Source of the DNA: Kosakonia sp. SMBL-WEM22
GTDB lineage: Bacteria > Pseudomonadota > Gammaproteobacteria > Enterobacterales > Enterobacteriaceae
Reading direction: 5' to 3'
Assembly (NCBI RefSeq): GCF_014490785.1
Contig: NZ_CP051488.1
Location: forward strand, 4,526,001-4,590,000
DNA: 64,000 nucleotides
The notes beneath the pieces were generated by a model. It did not search any database. It saw only the letters and a list, made by a program, of their open reading frames with translations, and had not been told where the DNA came from. The translations under genes and the position numbers were made by a program. Shown piece by piece: positions 34,220-43,916 of this stretch; the first letter of the stretch is position 1; every line of letters starts with the position of its first letter.

Positions 34220-36772
34220 GTGAAGTTCGTAAAGTATTTATTCATCCTTGCAGTCTTTTGCATTCTGTTGGGAGCAGGCTCGATTTACGGTCTGTACAAA
34301 TATATTGAGCCGCAGCTACCTGACGTCGCCACACTGAAGGATGTCCGGCTGCAGATTCCAATGCAGGTCTATAGCGCCGACGGCGAGCTGATCGCGCAGT
34401 ACGGTGAAAAGCGCCGTATCCCGTTGACGCTGGATCACATTCCGCCGGTCATGGTGAAAGCCTTTATCGCCACGGAAGATAGCCGCTTTTATGAGCATCA
34501 CGGCGTCGATCCGGTCGGCATCTTCCGTGCGGCCAGCGTGGCGCTCTTTTCCGGCCATGCCTCGCAGGGTGCAAGTACCATTACGCAGCAGTTGGCGCGT
34601 AACTTCTTCTTAAGCCCGGAACGCACAATGATGCGTAAAATCAAAGAGGTGTTCCTGGCGATCCGCATTGAGCAGCTGCTGAGTAAAGACGAAATACTTG
34701 AGCTCTACCTCAATAAAATTTACCTCGGTTACCGCGCTTATGGCGTAGGTGCGGCGGCGCAGGTCTACTTCGGTAAAAGCGTCGACCAGCTCACTTTAAG
34801 CGAGATCGCAGTGATTGCCGGGCTGCCGAAGGCACCATCTACCTTTAACCCGCTCTACTCTCTCGACCGTGCCACGGCGCGACGCAATGTGGTGCTGGCG
34901 CGTATGCAGAGCGAAGGGTATATCAGCGAGCAGCAGGCTGACGAAGCCCGTAGCGAAGCTATTGACGCCAATTACCATGCGCCGGAGATTGCCTTCTCTG
35001 CCCCCTATCTTTCCGAGATGGTGCGCCAGGAGATGGTGAGCCGCTACGGTGATAAAGCCTACGAAGATGGTTACCGCGTTTACACCACCGTCACGCGCAA
35101 AGTGCAGCAGGCCGCGCAGGATGCGGTGCGCAATAACGTGATGGATTACGACATGCGTCACGGCTATCGCGGGCCGTCTAACGTGCTGTGGAAAGTGGGC
35201 GAAGCGGCGTGGGAGAGTAAAAAAATCACTGACTCTCTGAAAGCGCTGCCGTCTTACGGGCCGCTGGCTCCTGCCGTTGTCACCAGCGCCGATCCGCAGG
35301 AAGCCACAGCCATGCTGGCGGACGGCTCGACAGTCTCGTTGAAGATGGAAGGTGTGCGCTGGGCGCGCCCTTACCGCTCGGATACGCAGCAGGGCCCAAC
35401 GCCGCGCAAAGTGACCGACGCAGTGCAGGTGGGCCAGCAGATTTGGGTTCGCAAGGTTGGCGACAGCTGGTGGCTGGGACAAGTGCCGGACGTCAACTCC
35501 GCACTGGTGTCGATCAACCCGCATAACGGCGCAGTGATGGCGCTGGTTGGCGGTTTTGATTTCAACCAGAGCAAGTTCAACCGGGCCACGCAAGCGCTGC
35601 GCCAGGTTGGCTCGAACATCAAACCGTTCCTCTATACCGCCGCGATGGATAAAGGCTTGACGCTGGCGAGCATCCTTAACGATGCGCCGATTTCACGCTG
35701 GGATGCGGGTGCAGGCTCCGACTGGCGACCGAAAAACTCGCCGGACGAGTACGCCGGGCCGATCCGTCTGCGACAGGGTCTGGGGCAGTCGAAGAACGTC
35801 GTGATGGTGCGTGCGATGCGTGCGATGGGCGTTGATTACGCGGCGGAGTATCTCCAGCGCTTCGGTTTCCCGGCGCAAAACATTGTTCACACCGAATCCT
35901 TAGCGCTCGGCTCAGCATCTTTCACTCCGCTGCAGGTGGCGCGTGGTTATGCAGTCATGGCCAACGGCGGCTTCCTGGTTGATCCCTACTTCATCAGCAA
36001 AATCGAGAATGTTCAGGGCGATAAGCTGTTTGAAGCGCGTCCGAAAGTCGCCTGTGCCAGTTGCGATATTCCGGTGATTTACGGTGAAACGCCGAAGTCA
36101 AACGTGCTGGAAAATAAGGACATGGAAAATGTCGCGACCTCGCAGGAGCAACAAAACCCTGCTGTCCCGATGCCGCAGTTGGAGCAGGCAAACCAGGCGC
36201 TGGTTGAACGCACCGGTGCGGAGGAGTATGCGCCACATGTTATTAGTACGCCGCTCTCCTTCCTGATTAAGAGTGCTTTGAACAGTAACGTCTTTGGTGA
36301 ACCAGGCTGGCAAGGTACCGGCTGGCGCGCGGGTCGCGATCTGAAGCGCAATGATATCGGCGGCAAAACCGGCACCACCAACAGCTCGAAAGATGCCTGG
36401 TTCTCAGGTTACGGTCCGGGCGTGGTGACATCGGTGTGGATTGGCTTTGACGATCATCGCCGCAACCTTGGCCGCACCAGCGCGTCTGGCGCGATTAAGG
36501 ATCAGATCTCCGGTTATGAAGGCGGCGCAAAGAGTGCGCAGCCAGCATGGGATGCCTATATGAAAGCGGTGCTGGAGGGCGTCCCGGAAGATCCGCTCAC
36601 GCCGCCTCCGGGCGTGGTAACGGTCAATATTGACCGCAGCACCGGACAGTTAGCCAACGGTGGTAGCAGTCGTCAGGAGTACTTTATCGAAGGAACGCAG
36701 CCGACGCAGCAGGCGGTTCATGAAGCGGGCACTACGCTTATCGACAATGGTGAGACGCACGAGCTGTTTTAA
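34220..36772 (+). CDS. mrcA: PBP1a, bifunctional class A penicillin-binding protein
   Basis: This 850-residue enzyme polymerises and cross-links peptidoglycan. After a short cytoplasmic tail there is one membrane anchor (residues 5-25, LFILAVFCILLGAG). The glycosyltransferase domain has ATEDSRFYEHHG with E86 and GASTITQQLARN. The transpeptidase has S465 in GSNIKPF (SxxK), GQSKNVVM (SxN) and K716 in GGKTGTT. The start is GTG at 34220, as in E. coli, giving the exact E. coli length; an in-frame ATG at 34196 has weaker support. A strong terminator follows. Confidence 0.97.
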   Translation: MKFVKYLFILAVFCILLGAGSIYGLYKYIEPQLPDVATLKDVRLQIPMQVYSADGELIAQYGEKRRIPLTLDHIPPVMVKAFIATEDSRFYEHHGVDPVGIFRAASVALFSGHASQGASTITQQLARNFFLSPERTMMRKIKEVFLAIRIEQLLSKDEILELYLNKIYLGYRAYGVGAAAQVYFGKSVDQLTLSEIAVIAGLPKAPSTFNPLYSLDRATARRNVVLARMQSEGYISEQQADEARSEAIDANYHAPEIAFSAPYLSEMVRQEMVSRYGDKAYEDGYRVYTTVTRKVQQAAQDAVRNNVMDYDMRHGYRGPSNVLWKVGEAAWESKKITDSLKALPSYGPLAPAVVTSADPQEATAMLADGSTVSLKMEGVRWARPYRSDTQQGPTPRKVTDAVQVGQQIWVRKVGDSWWLGQVPDVNSALVSINPHNGAVMALVGGFDFNQSKFNRATQALRQVGSNIKPFLYTAAMDKGLTLASILNDAPISRWDAGAGSDWRPKNSPDEYAGPIRLRQGLGQSKNVVMVRAMRAMGVDYAAEYLQRFGFPAQNIVHTESLALGSASFTPLQVARGYAVMANGGFLVDPYFISKIENVQGDKLFEARPKVACASCDIPVIYGETPKSNVLENKDMENVATSQEQQNPAVPMPQLEQANQALVERTGAEEYAPHVISTPLSFLIKSALNSNVFGEPGWQGTGWRAGRDLKRNDIGGKTGTTNSSKDAWFSGYGPGVVTSVWIGFDDHRRNLGRTSASGAIKDQISGYEGGAKSAQPAWDAYMKAVLEGVPEDPLTPPPGVVTVNIDRSTGQLANGGSSRQEYFIEGTQPTQQAVHEAGTTLIDNGETHELF

Positions 36773-36795
36773 CGCAACAGCTCAATAGCGATATA

Positions 36796-36823
36796 AAAAG
36801 GGCGCTTTCGCGCCCTTTTCTTT
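36796..36823 (+). terminator. Rho-independent terminator of mrcA
   Basis: A perfect 10-bp stem AAAAGGGCGC/GCGCCCTTTT closes a TTTC loop and is followed by CTTTAATTT. The A-rich 5' arm also allows termination of nudE from the other side. Confidence 0.92.
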
Positions 36824-36838
36824 AATTTACTATTCCGA

Positions 36839-37399
36839 TTAAAGCCGCCCCTGCCCTTTGAGCCACTCACGCACTAAGAAGAGCGCGCTGACATTGCGGG
36901 CTTCGTGGAAGTCGGGATCCTCAAGCAGATCCATCAAATGCTTTAAAGGCCAGCGCACCTGCGGCAGCGGCTCAGGCTCATCGCCCGGCAAGGATTCGGG
37001 ATAGAGATTTTCCGCCACGAGGATATTCATCTTGCTGGAGAAGTAGGAGGGGGCCATGCTCAGTTTTTTCAGAAAAGTGAGTTCATTCGCACCAAATCCA
37101 ACCTCTTCCTTTAGCTCCCGGTTGGCTGCTTCATATATACTCTCACCCTCGTCGATAAGACCTTTGGAGAACCCCAGCTCGTAGGATTCGGTTCCCACCG
37201 CATATTCACGGATCAGAATCAGGTGATCGTCGATGATAGGCACAATCATCACCGCTTCACGATTAGAGGGACGCATGCGCTCATAGACCCGACGCACACC
37301 GTTGCTAAATTCCAGATCCACGCTTTCGACGTTAAAAAGGCGTGACGAAGCCACGGTTTCGATGTTGAGAATGGTGGGTTTTTGCAATGATTCGCTCAT
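36839..37399 (-). CDS. nudE: NudE, ADP-ribose and NADH-type Nudix pyrophosphatase
   Basis: This 186-residue Nudix hydrolase cleaves ADP-ribose, NADH, Ap3A and similar ADP-X compounds. Its Nudix box is complete: GLIDEGESIYEAANRELKEE followed by VGF, with all catalytic Glu, unlike the NrtR protein at 7774-8493. It is cytoplasmic, full length against E. coli NudE and convergent with mrcA. By consuming ADP-ribose it could lower the usual effector of NrtR-type repressors; that link is inference. Confidence 0.95.
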   Translation of the reverse strand: MSESLQKPTILNIETVASSRLFNVESVDLEFSNGVRRVYERMRPSNREAVMIVPIIDDHLILIREYAVGTESYELGFSKGLIDEGESIYEAANRELKEEVGFGANELTFLKKLSMAPSYFSSKMNILVAENLYPESLPGDEPEPLPQVRWPLKHLMDLLEDPDFHEARNVSALFLVREWLKGQGRL

Positions 37400-37716
37400 T
37401 ATTATCGGTCTTTGCAGAGAAACTTTCTATATTGTGCGACACTACGCACGCCCTGGGCAATCTCCTTTGCCGCTTATTTACATTCATGCAACCTATCTGA
37501 AATCAATTCGCATTTTCACTAAAAAGTCAATAGCTTGAAATAAAACTAAGAATTTGCTGATATTCCCATGAAGGCGCTTTTGCTATTCTTCCAGGCGATG
37601 GTATGCGCTTAAAAATACTCAAGTTAATTTCTTGCTTATCGCGGCCAACCACATTAGATATTTACGGGAAGGGTGCAACTGACTACACCTGTTTGAAAAA
37701 GTATGATGGGGAAAGC
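37400..37716. promoter_or_regulatory. Divergent nudE/igaA intergenic region
   Basis: This 317-bp AT-rich gap separates the two divergent starts. I see no gene, REP element or strong palindrome. It should carry both promoters and a long igaA leader; an AAAATA-rich tract at 37608-37630 and GGGGAAAGC before the igaA ATG are the only notable points. Confidence 0.5.
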
Positions 37717-39852
37717 ATGAGCACCATTTTGATTTTTTTAGCTGCTATGCTGGCCTGCGCATTCCTCGCCGGGTGGATTTACAGGTACAGGTCGCAACGT
37801 CGATACCGATTACCTTATTTACCGGCATTTTCCGGCGCGACGGCACGCAAATTGACACCAGAGGAGCGCGACGCCGTTGAACGCTATCTGGAAACGCTCT
37901 CCCGTACCCAAAATACCCCGGGCCCAACTGGTGCCACTGCTGCTCCGGTCTCTATTAAACTTAATGCGCACAGCAATACGGTGCTGTTCGTCGCCCATCC
38001 CATCACGCGCTATGGCATCACCACCGACGCGCCAAATAAATGGCGCTACTATCTGGACTCCGTTGAGGTCCACCTCCCGCCATCGTGGGAGCAATACATT
38101 AATGATGAGAATAATGTTGAGCTGATTCGCACCGACTCCATGCCGCTGGTGATTGCTCTTAATGGACACACGCTCAGCGAATGTATGTATGAAGAGCGCG
38201 GCAGTGAACTGCAGCATATTAGCTCAACCCATTCGGCGATCCGCGGTGAAGAGAGTGAGCAGATTGAACTGCTCAATATTCGCCGCGAAACCCCCTATGA
38301 ACATACCCTTAATCGTCCGGACGGCATGCGTGAAGCGCTGCTAATCTGTGCCTCCTTCCTGATGTTCTTCTTCTGTCTGGCCTCGCCGGAAGTCTTTGTG
38401 CCGTGGATGGCCGGCGGCGGTGTGCTGCTGCTGGCGGCCGGGCTGTGGGGGCTTTATGCCCCACCGGCGAAAAACACGCTACGCGAAATTCACTGCCTGC
38501 GCGGGACGCCAAAGCGCTGGGGGCTGTTCGGTGAAAATAATCAGGAGCAGATGAACAATATCTCGCTCGGTATTATCGACCTGATTTATCCAAAGCACTG
38601 GCAGCCCTTTATTACCCGCGATTTGGGCCAGCAAACCGATATTGATATCTATCTCGATCGTCACGTCGTGCGCCAGGGGCGCTTTTTGTCGCTGCACGAT
38701 GAGGTGAAAAATTTTCCGCTTCAGCACTGGGTGCGCAGTGCGGTGATCTCGCTCGGCTCGCTGGTGGTGCTGGCGATGCTGCTGATCTGGGTGCCGCTGG
38801 ATATGCCGATTAAGTTCACCGTTTCGTGGATTAAAGGCGCACAGACCGTTGAAGCCAGCAGCGTCAATCAACTCGAAGCAGCCGGTCTGCGCATCGGCGA
38901 TACGCTGCGCATCAGCGGCACCGGGATGTGTAATATCCATACACAAAACAACTGGGCATCACGTCAGACATCACCGTTTACGCCGTTCGACTGTTCGCAG
39001 ATTATCTGGAACAACGCGCCGCCCCTGCCGTTGCCCGAATCGGATATTGTGACCAAAGCCACTGCGCTGGCGCAGGCGGTCAGCCAGCAGCTGCATCCAA
39101 CAACGGAAGAGGATTCCCGCGTCAGCCCGGTGTTACGCTCCGCCATTCAAAAATCCGGCATGGTCCTGCTGGATGATTTCGCTGATATCGTGCTGAAAAC
39201 GCAGGAGCTTTGTGCTGCTGAAGATGAGTGTCTGCGCCTGAAAAATGCGCTGGTGAACCTCGGTAACAGCAAGGATTGGGAAACGCTGACCAAGCGCGCC
39301 AGCGAAGGCAAGCTTACCGGGGTAAATGTGCTGCTGCGCCCGGTGAGCGCAGAGTCCCTCGATAACCTGGTCACCACCTCCACCGCGCCGTTTATCATGC
39401 GTGAAACCACGCGCGCGGCGCAGGCGCTAAACAGCCCAGCGCCGGGCGGATTCCTGATTGTCAGTGAAGAGGGTAATGAGCTGGTCGATCAACCCTGGCC
39501 ACCGATGGCGCTCTACGATTATCCGGCGCAGGAGCAGTGGGCCGAATTCCAGCGTCTGGCACAGATGCTGATGCAGACTCCGTTCCACGCTGAAGGGATC
39601 ATCACCAGCCTGGTGACCGATGCCAACGGCACCAAACATATCAGCCTACACCGCATGCCGGATGCCGCTGGTTTATGGCGCTATGCCGCCACGACCCTGC
39701 TGCTGACAGCAATGCTCTTATCCAGCATCTACAACGGTGTGCTGGCACTGCGCCGCTATCAACGTAACCGCACGCGTATCGAAGAGATTCAGCAGTACTA
39801 CGAGAGCTGCCTCAATCCCCGCCTGATCCCTGGCGAAGATAGCCTCGGCTGA
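37717..39852 (+). CDS. igaA: IgaA (YrfF), inner-membrane inhibitor of the Rcs phosphorelay
   Basis: This 711-residue protein equals E. coli YrfF/IgaA in length. It has an N-terminal membrane helix (residues 2-21), a pair of helices at about 207-247, another at about 338-360, a large periplasmic domain and a last helix at about 653-677. IgaA represses the RcsCDB envelope-stress relay by contact with RcsD and is essential when Rcs is intact. I chose ATG 37717 (MSTILIFLAAML), which has GGGGAAAG before it; an upstream frame from 37603 adds a non-conserved leader. It is followed by yrfG-hslR-hslO. Confidence 0.95.
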   Translation: MSTILIFLAAMLACAFLAGWIYRYRSQRRYRLPYLPAFSGATARKLTPEERDAVERYLETLSRTQNTPGPTGATAAPVSIKLNAHSNTVLFVAHPITRYGITTDAPNKWRYYLDSVEVHLPPSWEQYINDENNVELIRTDSMPLVIALNGHTLSECMYEERGSELQHISSTHSAIRGEESEQIELLNIRRETPYEHTLNRPDGMREALLICASFLMFFFCLASPEVFVPWMAGGGVLLLAAGLWGLYAPPAKNTLREIHCLRGTPKRWGLFGENNQEQMNNISLGIIDLIYPKHWQPFITRDLGQQTDIDIYLDRHVVRQGRFLSLHDEVKNFPLQHWVRSAVISLGSLVVLAMLLIWVPLDMPIKFTVSWIKGAQTVEASSVNQLEAAGLRIGDTLRISGTGMCNIHTQNNWASRQTSPFTPFDCSQIIWNNAPPLPLPESDIVTKATALAQAVSQQLHPTTEEDSRVSPVLRSAIQKSGMVLLDDFADIVLKTQELCAAEDECLRLKNALVNLGNSKDWETLTKRASEGKLTGVNVLLRPVSAESLDNLVTTSTAPFIMRETTRAAQALNSPAPGGFLIVSEEGNELVDQPWPPMALYDYPAQEQWAEFQRLAQMLMQTPFHAEGIITSLVTDANGTKHISLHRMPDAAGLWRYAATTLLLTAMLLSSIYNGVLALRRYQRNRTRIEEIQQYYESCLNPRLIPGEDSLG

Positions 39853-39918
39853 TAACGATCTGCCGCGCGAGCTGTGTTAACCTCTCGCGCAGATTTTCCT
39901 TTGGCTGGAGCCCTTTTC

Positions 39919-40596
39919 ATGCACATTGATATTGCCTGGCAGAACGTTGATACCGTTCTGCTGGACATGGACGGTACGCTTCTTGATCTCGCTTTTGATA
40001 ACTTTTTTTGGCAGCAGCTGGTGCCGCAAACCTATGGCGAGAAGGTGGGTTTAACACCACAAGAGGCGCAAAGTGCCATTAGCCAGGCCTATCACGACGT
40101 GCAGCATACGCTAAACTGGTACTGTCTGGACTACTGGAGCGAACGGCTTGGGCTGGATATTTGCGCTATGACCACTCAGCAAGGGGCGCGTGCCGTACTG
40201 CGTGAAGATACGGTTCCGTTTCTTGATGCGTTGAAAAAAAGCGGTAAGCGCCGCATTTTGCTGACCAACGCGCATCCGCATAACCTGGCGGTAAAGCTTG
40301 AACATACGGGTCTGGCGGCGCACCTTGATTTATTACTTTCCACCCATACATTTGGTTATCCGAAAGAGGATCAGCGCTTGTGGCAAGCTGTCGCCAGCCA
40401 TACCGGCCTTGATCCCGCGCGGACGCTGTTCATTGATGACAGCGAGCCGATTCTCGATGCCGCCGCGACATTTGGTATTCGCTACTGTCTCGGCGTCGCC
40501 AATCCAGACTCCGGGTTGGCGGATAAGCGCTACTTGCGCCATCCGGCCATGAACGACTACCGCCGCTTACTCCCCTCGCTTTTAAAGGAGATGTAA
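39919..40596 (+). CDS. yrfG: YrfG, HAD-family GMP/IMP nucleotidase
   Basis: This 225-residue HAD phosphatase has motif I LLDMDGTLLDL (residues 14-24), motif II LLTNAHP and motif III/IV KEDQRLW ... FIDDSEPILDAA. The E. coli enzyme dephosphorylates purine nucleotides such as GMP and IMP. I used the ATG at 39919 (MHIDIAWQNVDTV); an earlier ATG at 39874 gives a leader without family support. It overlaps hslR by one base (TAATG), so the yrfG-hslR-hslO run is coupled. Confidence 0.93.
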   Translation: MHIDIAWQNVDTVLLDMDGTLLDLAFDNFFWQQLVPQTYGEKVGLTPQEAQSAISQAYHDVQHTLNWYCLDYWSERLGLDICAMTTQQGARAVLREDTVPFLDALKKSGKRRILLTNAHPHNLAVKLEHTGLAAHLDLLLSTHTFGYPKEDQRLWQAVASHTGLDPARTLFIDDSEPILDAAATFGIRYCLGVANPDSGLADKRYLRHPAMNDYRRLLPSLLKEM

Positions 40597-40997
40597 TGAA
40601 ACAGCAGCCTGCGCAAGAGGTCCGCCTGGATAAATGGCTCTGGGCAGCGCGTTTTTATAAAACCCGCGCCTTCGCCCGCGAAATGATCGACGGCGGGAAG
40701 GTGCACTATAACGGGCAGCGCAGCAAGCCGAGTAAAATCGTCGAGCTGAATGCCACTCTGACCTTACGTCAGGGCAATGATGAACGAACCGTGATCGTCA
40801 AAGGGATTACCGATCAGCGCCGTCCGGCAAGTGAAGCCGTTGAACTGTATGAAGAGACGGCCGAGAGCATTGAGAAACGCGAAAAAATGGCGCAGGCCCG
40901 CAAGCTCAATGCGCTGACCATGCCGCACCCCGATCGCCGCCCGGATAAGAAGGAGCGCCGCGATCTGATGAAATTTAAATCCGGTGGCAGCGAGTAA
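40596..40997 (+). CDS. hslR: HslR (Hsp15), ribosome-associated heat-shock protein
   Basis: This 133-residue basic protein has an S4 RNA-binding domain in residues 9-70 (VRLDKWLWAARFYKTRAFAR, then GGKVHYNG). Hsp15 binds 50S subunits that carry stalled peptidyl-tRNA and moves the tRNA to the P site. The C-terminus is Lys/Arg-rich. Its start overlaps the yrfG stop, and hslO follows after 24 bp, the E. coli heat-shock arrangement. Confidence 0.95.
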   Translation: MKQQPAQEVRLDKWLWAARFYKTRAFAREMIDGGKVHYNGQRSKPSKIVELNATLTLRQGNDERTVIVKGITDQRRPASEAVELYEETAESIEKREKMAQARKLNALTMPHPDRRPDKKERRDLMKFKSGGSE

Positions 40998-41021
40998 CGC
41001 GCACCCGCAAGAGAGAATAAC

Positions 41022-41900
41022 ATGGCCAATCAAGACCAATTACACCGCTACCTTTTTGAAAACTATGCCGTGCGCGGCGAGCTGGTAACCGTCTCCAACA
41101 CCTGGAAAGAGGTGCTGGAAAACCACAACTATCCCCTGCCGGTGAAGAACCTGCTCGGCGAGTTGCTGGTCGCCACCAGCCTGCTGACCGCGACGCTGAA
41201 GTTCGCCGGTGACATTACCGTGCAGGTGCAGGGCGATGGCCCGATGAGCCTCGCGGTGATCAACGGCAACAACCGTCAGCAGATGCGCGGCGTCGCACGC
41301 GTACAGGGCGAGATTGCGGATGATGCAAGCCTGAAAACGCTGGTGGGTAACGGTTATCTGGTGATTACCATTACGCCTGAAGAGGGCGAGCGCTATCAGG
41401 GCGTGGTTGGCCTCGAAGGCGAAACCCTGGCCGAGTGCCTGGAAGATTACTTCCAGCGCTCCGAACAACTGCCGACGCGCTTGTTCATCCGCACCGGCGA
41501 TGTCGAGGGCCAACCGGCGGCAGGCGGTATGCTGCTGCAGGTGCTGCCCGCACAGGATACTCAGGCAGAAGACTTTGAACACCTGGCCGTACTGACGGAA
41601 ACCGTCAAAGCGGAAGAGCTCTTTACCCTGCCGGCAAACGAAGTGCTGTGGCGTCTCTATCATGAAGAAGAGGTCACCCTTTACGATCCGCAGGACGTTG
41701 AGTTCAAGTGCACCTGCTCGCGCGAGCGTTGCGCTGGCGCGCTGAAAACCCTACCGGATGAAGAAGTGGACAGCATCCTTGCGGAAGAGGGCGAAATCGA
41801 TATGCACTGCGATTATTGCGGCAACCACTACCTCTTCAATGCGATGGATATTGCGGAGATCCGCAATAACGCCTCCCCTGCCGACCCGCAGGTTCATTGA
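41022..41900 (+). CDS. hslO: HslO (Hsp33), redox-regulated chaperone
   Basis: This 292-residue chaperone is activated by oxidants. Its C-terminal zinc switch reads C230-x-C232, then C263-x-x-C266, with a 30-residue spacer, which fits the CxC-x27-32-CxxC signature. Under HOCl or peroxide with heat these cysteines oxidise, zinc leaves and the protein unfolds partly to bind clients. The N-terminal binding domain begins HRYLFENYAVRGELV. A terminator lies 14 nt after the stop. Confidence 0.96.
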   Translation: MANQDQLHRYLFENYAVRGELVTVSNTWKEVLENHNYPLPVKNLLGELLVATSLLTATLKFAGDITVQVQGDGPMSLAVINGNNRQQMRGVARVQGEIADDASLKTLVGNGYLVITITPEEGERYQGVVGLEGETLAECLEDYFQRSEQLPTRLFIRTGDVEGQPAAGGMLLQVLPAQDTQAEDFEHLAVLTETVKAEELFTLPANEVLWRLYHEEEVTLYDPQDVEFKCTCSRERCAGALKTLPDEEVDSILAEEGEIDMHCDYCGNHYLFNAMDIAEIRNNASPADPQVH

Positions 41901-41914
41901 TATCAATTATCAAT

Positions 41915-41937
41915 CGCCGCCTTCCGGGCGGCGTTTT
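41915..41937 (+). terminator. Rho-independent terminator of hslO
   Basis: A 7-bp GC stem CGCCGCC/GGCGGCG with a 5-nt loop is followed by TTTTATC, 14 nt after the hslO stop codon. Confidence 0.88.
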
Positions 41938-42104
41938 ATCCCGCCAATCACGTTTCCGTTAAAAGCCTGCCTGTAAGTGTTACGTAATTCTCTTTCATGA
42001 AAGCGATTACAGTCACAAAGCAAAGGTTAAAAATGCCGTCCCGCGCCGTTTTAAGAACATTTCCCCGATGAATGTAATAAATTTTGGCATAATCCGTGCC
42101 GTTA

Positions 42105-42120
42105 AGTGACCTCAATCACA
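42105..42120 (+). promoter_or_regulatory. Likely CRP site in the pckA upstream region
   Basis: AGTGA-CCTCAA-TCACA matches the CRP consensus TGTGA-N6-TCACA at 9 of 10 fixed positions. It lies 115 bp upstream of the pckA start in a 300-bp leader otherwise without genes. E. coli pckA is known to be subject to catabolite repression. A TTTTGGCATAAT stretch at 42082-42093 resembles a -10 element. Confidence 0.65.
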
Positions 42121-42234
42121 GCGTTTTCCGTCAGGCTGGGTTTTGAGCAAGGTAAATCTATGAACCTCGTCCCGGTTGCGACAAAGAATCACCCCTACAC
42201 TTTCAGGCAGTACATTTGGCTAAGGAGCAGTGAC

Positions 42235-43854
42235 ATGCGTGTTAAGAGTTTAACCCCGCAAGATCTCAAGGCTTATGGAATTAACGATGTTCAGGATGTC
42301 GTTTACAACCCCGATTACGAAACGCTGTATCAAGAGGAACTTCGTCCGGACCTGGAAGGGTATGAGCGCGGCGTATTAACCACATACGGCGCAGTCGCCG
42401 TCGATACCGGCATTTTTACCGGTCGCTCGCCGAAGGATAAATACATTGTTCGTGATGACACTACCCGCGACACCGTTTGGTGGTCTGATAAAGGCAAAGG
42501 CAAGAACGATAACAAGCCGCTCTCGCCGGAAGTGTGGCAGCACCTGAAAGGCCTCGTCACCGAACAGCTCTCTGGTAAGCGTCTCTTTATTGTCGACGCC
42601 TTCTGCGGCGCCAACCCGGATACCCGCCTCGCCGTGCGCTTTATTACGGAAGTGGCCTGGCAGGCGCACTTCGTCAAAAACATGTTTATTCGCCCGAGCG
42701 ACGAAGAGCTGGCAGAGTTCACGCCGGACTTTATCGTGATGAACGGCGCGAAGTGCACCAACCCACAGTGGAAAGAGCAGGGCCTCAACTCAGAGAACTT
42801 TGTTGCCTTCAACCTGACCGAACGCATCCAGCTGATTGGCGGAACGTGGTACGGCGGTGAGATGAAGAAAGGGATGTTCTCGATCATGAACTACCTGCTG
42901 CCGCTGCAGGGCATTGCCTCAATGCACTGCTCGGCGAACGTCGGTGAAAAAGGCGATGTTGCCGTCTTTTTTGGCCTCTCCGGCACCGGCAAAACTACCC
43001 TCTCAACCGATCCGAAACGCCGCCTGATTGGCGATGATGAGCACGGCTGGGACGATGATGGTGTCTTCAACTTTGAGGGCGGTTGCTACGCGAAAACCAT
43101 TCGTCTCTCTGAAGAGGCAGAGCCAGATATTTTCCATGCCATTCGCCGCGATGCGCTGCTGGAAAACGTCAGCGTACGCGCCGATGGTAGCATCGACTTT
43201 GACGATGCGTCGAAAACCGAGAACACCCGTGTCTCCTACCCGATTTACCATATCCAGAATATTGTTAAGCCGGTCTCGAAAGCGGGTCACGCCACCAAAG
43301 TGATCTTCCTGACGGCGGATGCATTCGGCGTACTGCCGCCGGTATCGCGCCTGACCGCCAGCCAGACGCAGTATCACTTCCTCTCAGGCTTTACTGCTAA
43401 ACTGGCCGGCACCGAGCGCGGTGTCACCGAGCCAACGCCGACCTTCTCCGCCTGCTTTGGCGCAGCGTTCCTGTCGCTGCACCCGACGCAGTATGCCGAA
43501 GTGCTGGTAAAACGCATGCAGGCATCCGGGGCGCAGGCTTACCTGGTCAATACCGGCTGGAACGGCACCGGCAAACGCATCTCCATCAAAGATACGCGCG
43601 CAATTATTGACGCCATTCTCAATGGTTCGCTGGACGATGCCGAAACCTTCACCCTGCCGATGTTTGACCTGGCGATCCCGACCTCGCTGCCAGGCGTTGA
43701 GAGCCGTATTCTCGATCCACGCGGAACTTACGCATCGCCGGAACAGTGGCAAGAGAAAGCCACGCAGCTGGCAAAACTCTTTATCGAGAACTTCGAGAAA
43801 TATACCGATACGCCCGCGGGCGCTGCGCTGGTCAGCGCCGGGCCGAAACTGTAA
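42235..43854 (+). CDS. pckA: PckA, ATP-dependent phosphoenolpyruvate carboxykinase
   Basis: This 539-residue enzyme converts oxaloacetate and ATP to phosphoenolpyruvate at the entry of gluconeogenesis. The kinase P-loop GLSGTGKTT is at residues 247-255, the kinase-2 segment LIGDDEHGWDDDGVFNFEGG follows, and GRSPKDKYIV is the substrate-binding loop. I chose the ATG at 42235 (MRVKSLTPQDLKAYG), preceded by AAGGAGC; an earlier frame to 42106 would add 43 residues not in the family. It converges on feoC, which marks the left end of the inverted block. Confidence 0.97.
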   Translation: MRVKSLTPQDLKAYGINDVQDVVYNPDYETLYQEELRPDLEGYERGVLTTYGAVAVDTGIFTGRSPKDKYIVRDDTTRDTVWWSDKGKGKNDNKPLSPEVWQHLKGLVTEQLSGKRLFIVDAFCGANPDTRLAVRFITEVAWQAHFVKNMFIRPSDEELAEFTPDFIVMNGAKCTNPQWKEQGLNSENFVAFNLTERIQLIGGTWYGGEMKKGMFSIMNYLLPLQGIASMHCSANVGEKGDVAVFFGLSGTGKTTLSTDPKRRLIGDDEHGWDDDGVFNFEGGCYAKTIRLSEEAEPDIFHAIRRDALLENVSVRADGSIDFDDASKTENTRVSYPIYHIQNIVKPVSKAGHATKVIFLTADAFGVLPPVSRLTASQTQYHFLSGFTAKLAGTERGVTEPTPTFSACFGAAFLSLHPTQYAEVLVKRMQASGAQAYLVNTGWNGTGKRISIKDTRAIIDAILNGSLDDAETFTLPMFDLAIPTSLPGVESRILDPRGTYASPEQWQEKATQLAKLFIENFEKYTDTPAGAALVSAGPKL

Positions 43855-43874
43855 TCCGGTTACGCAAGAGAGAC

Positions 43875-43901
43875 AAAACCCGCCGAACGGCGGGTTTTTT
43901 T
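43875..43901 (+). terminator. Rho-independent terminator of pckA
   Basis: AAACCCGCCG/CGGCGGGTTT forms a 9-10 bp stem with a very short loop, followed by TTTTTT. It lies 20 nt after the pckA stop and, because its A-run mirrors the T-run, may serve the convergent feoC as well. Confidence 0.9.
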
Positions 43902-43916
43902 ATGATTTTTAATCGA

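Noticed and set aside
42106..42234. Longer N-terminus for PckA
   Set aside because: The extra 43 codons cover the likely CRP site and leader and are not in the family; AAGGAGC precedes ATG 42235.
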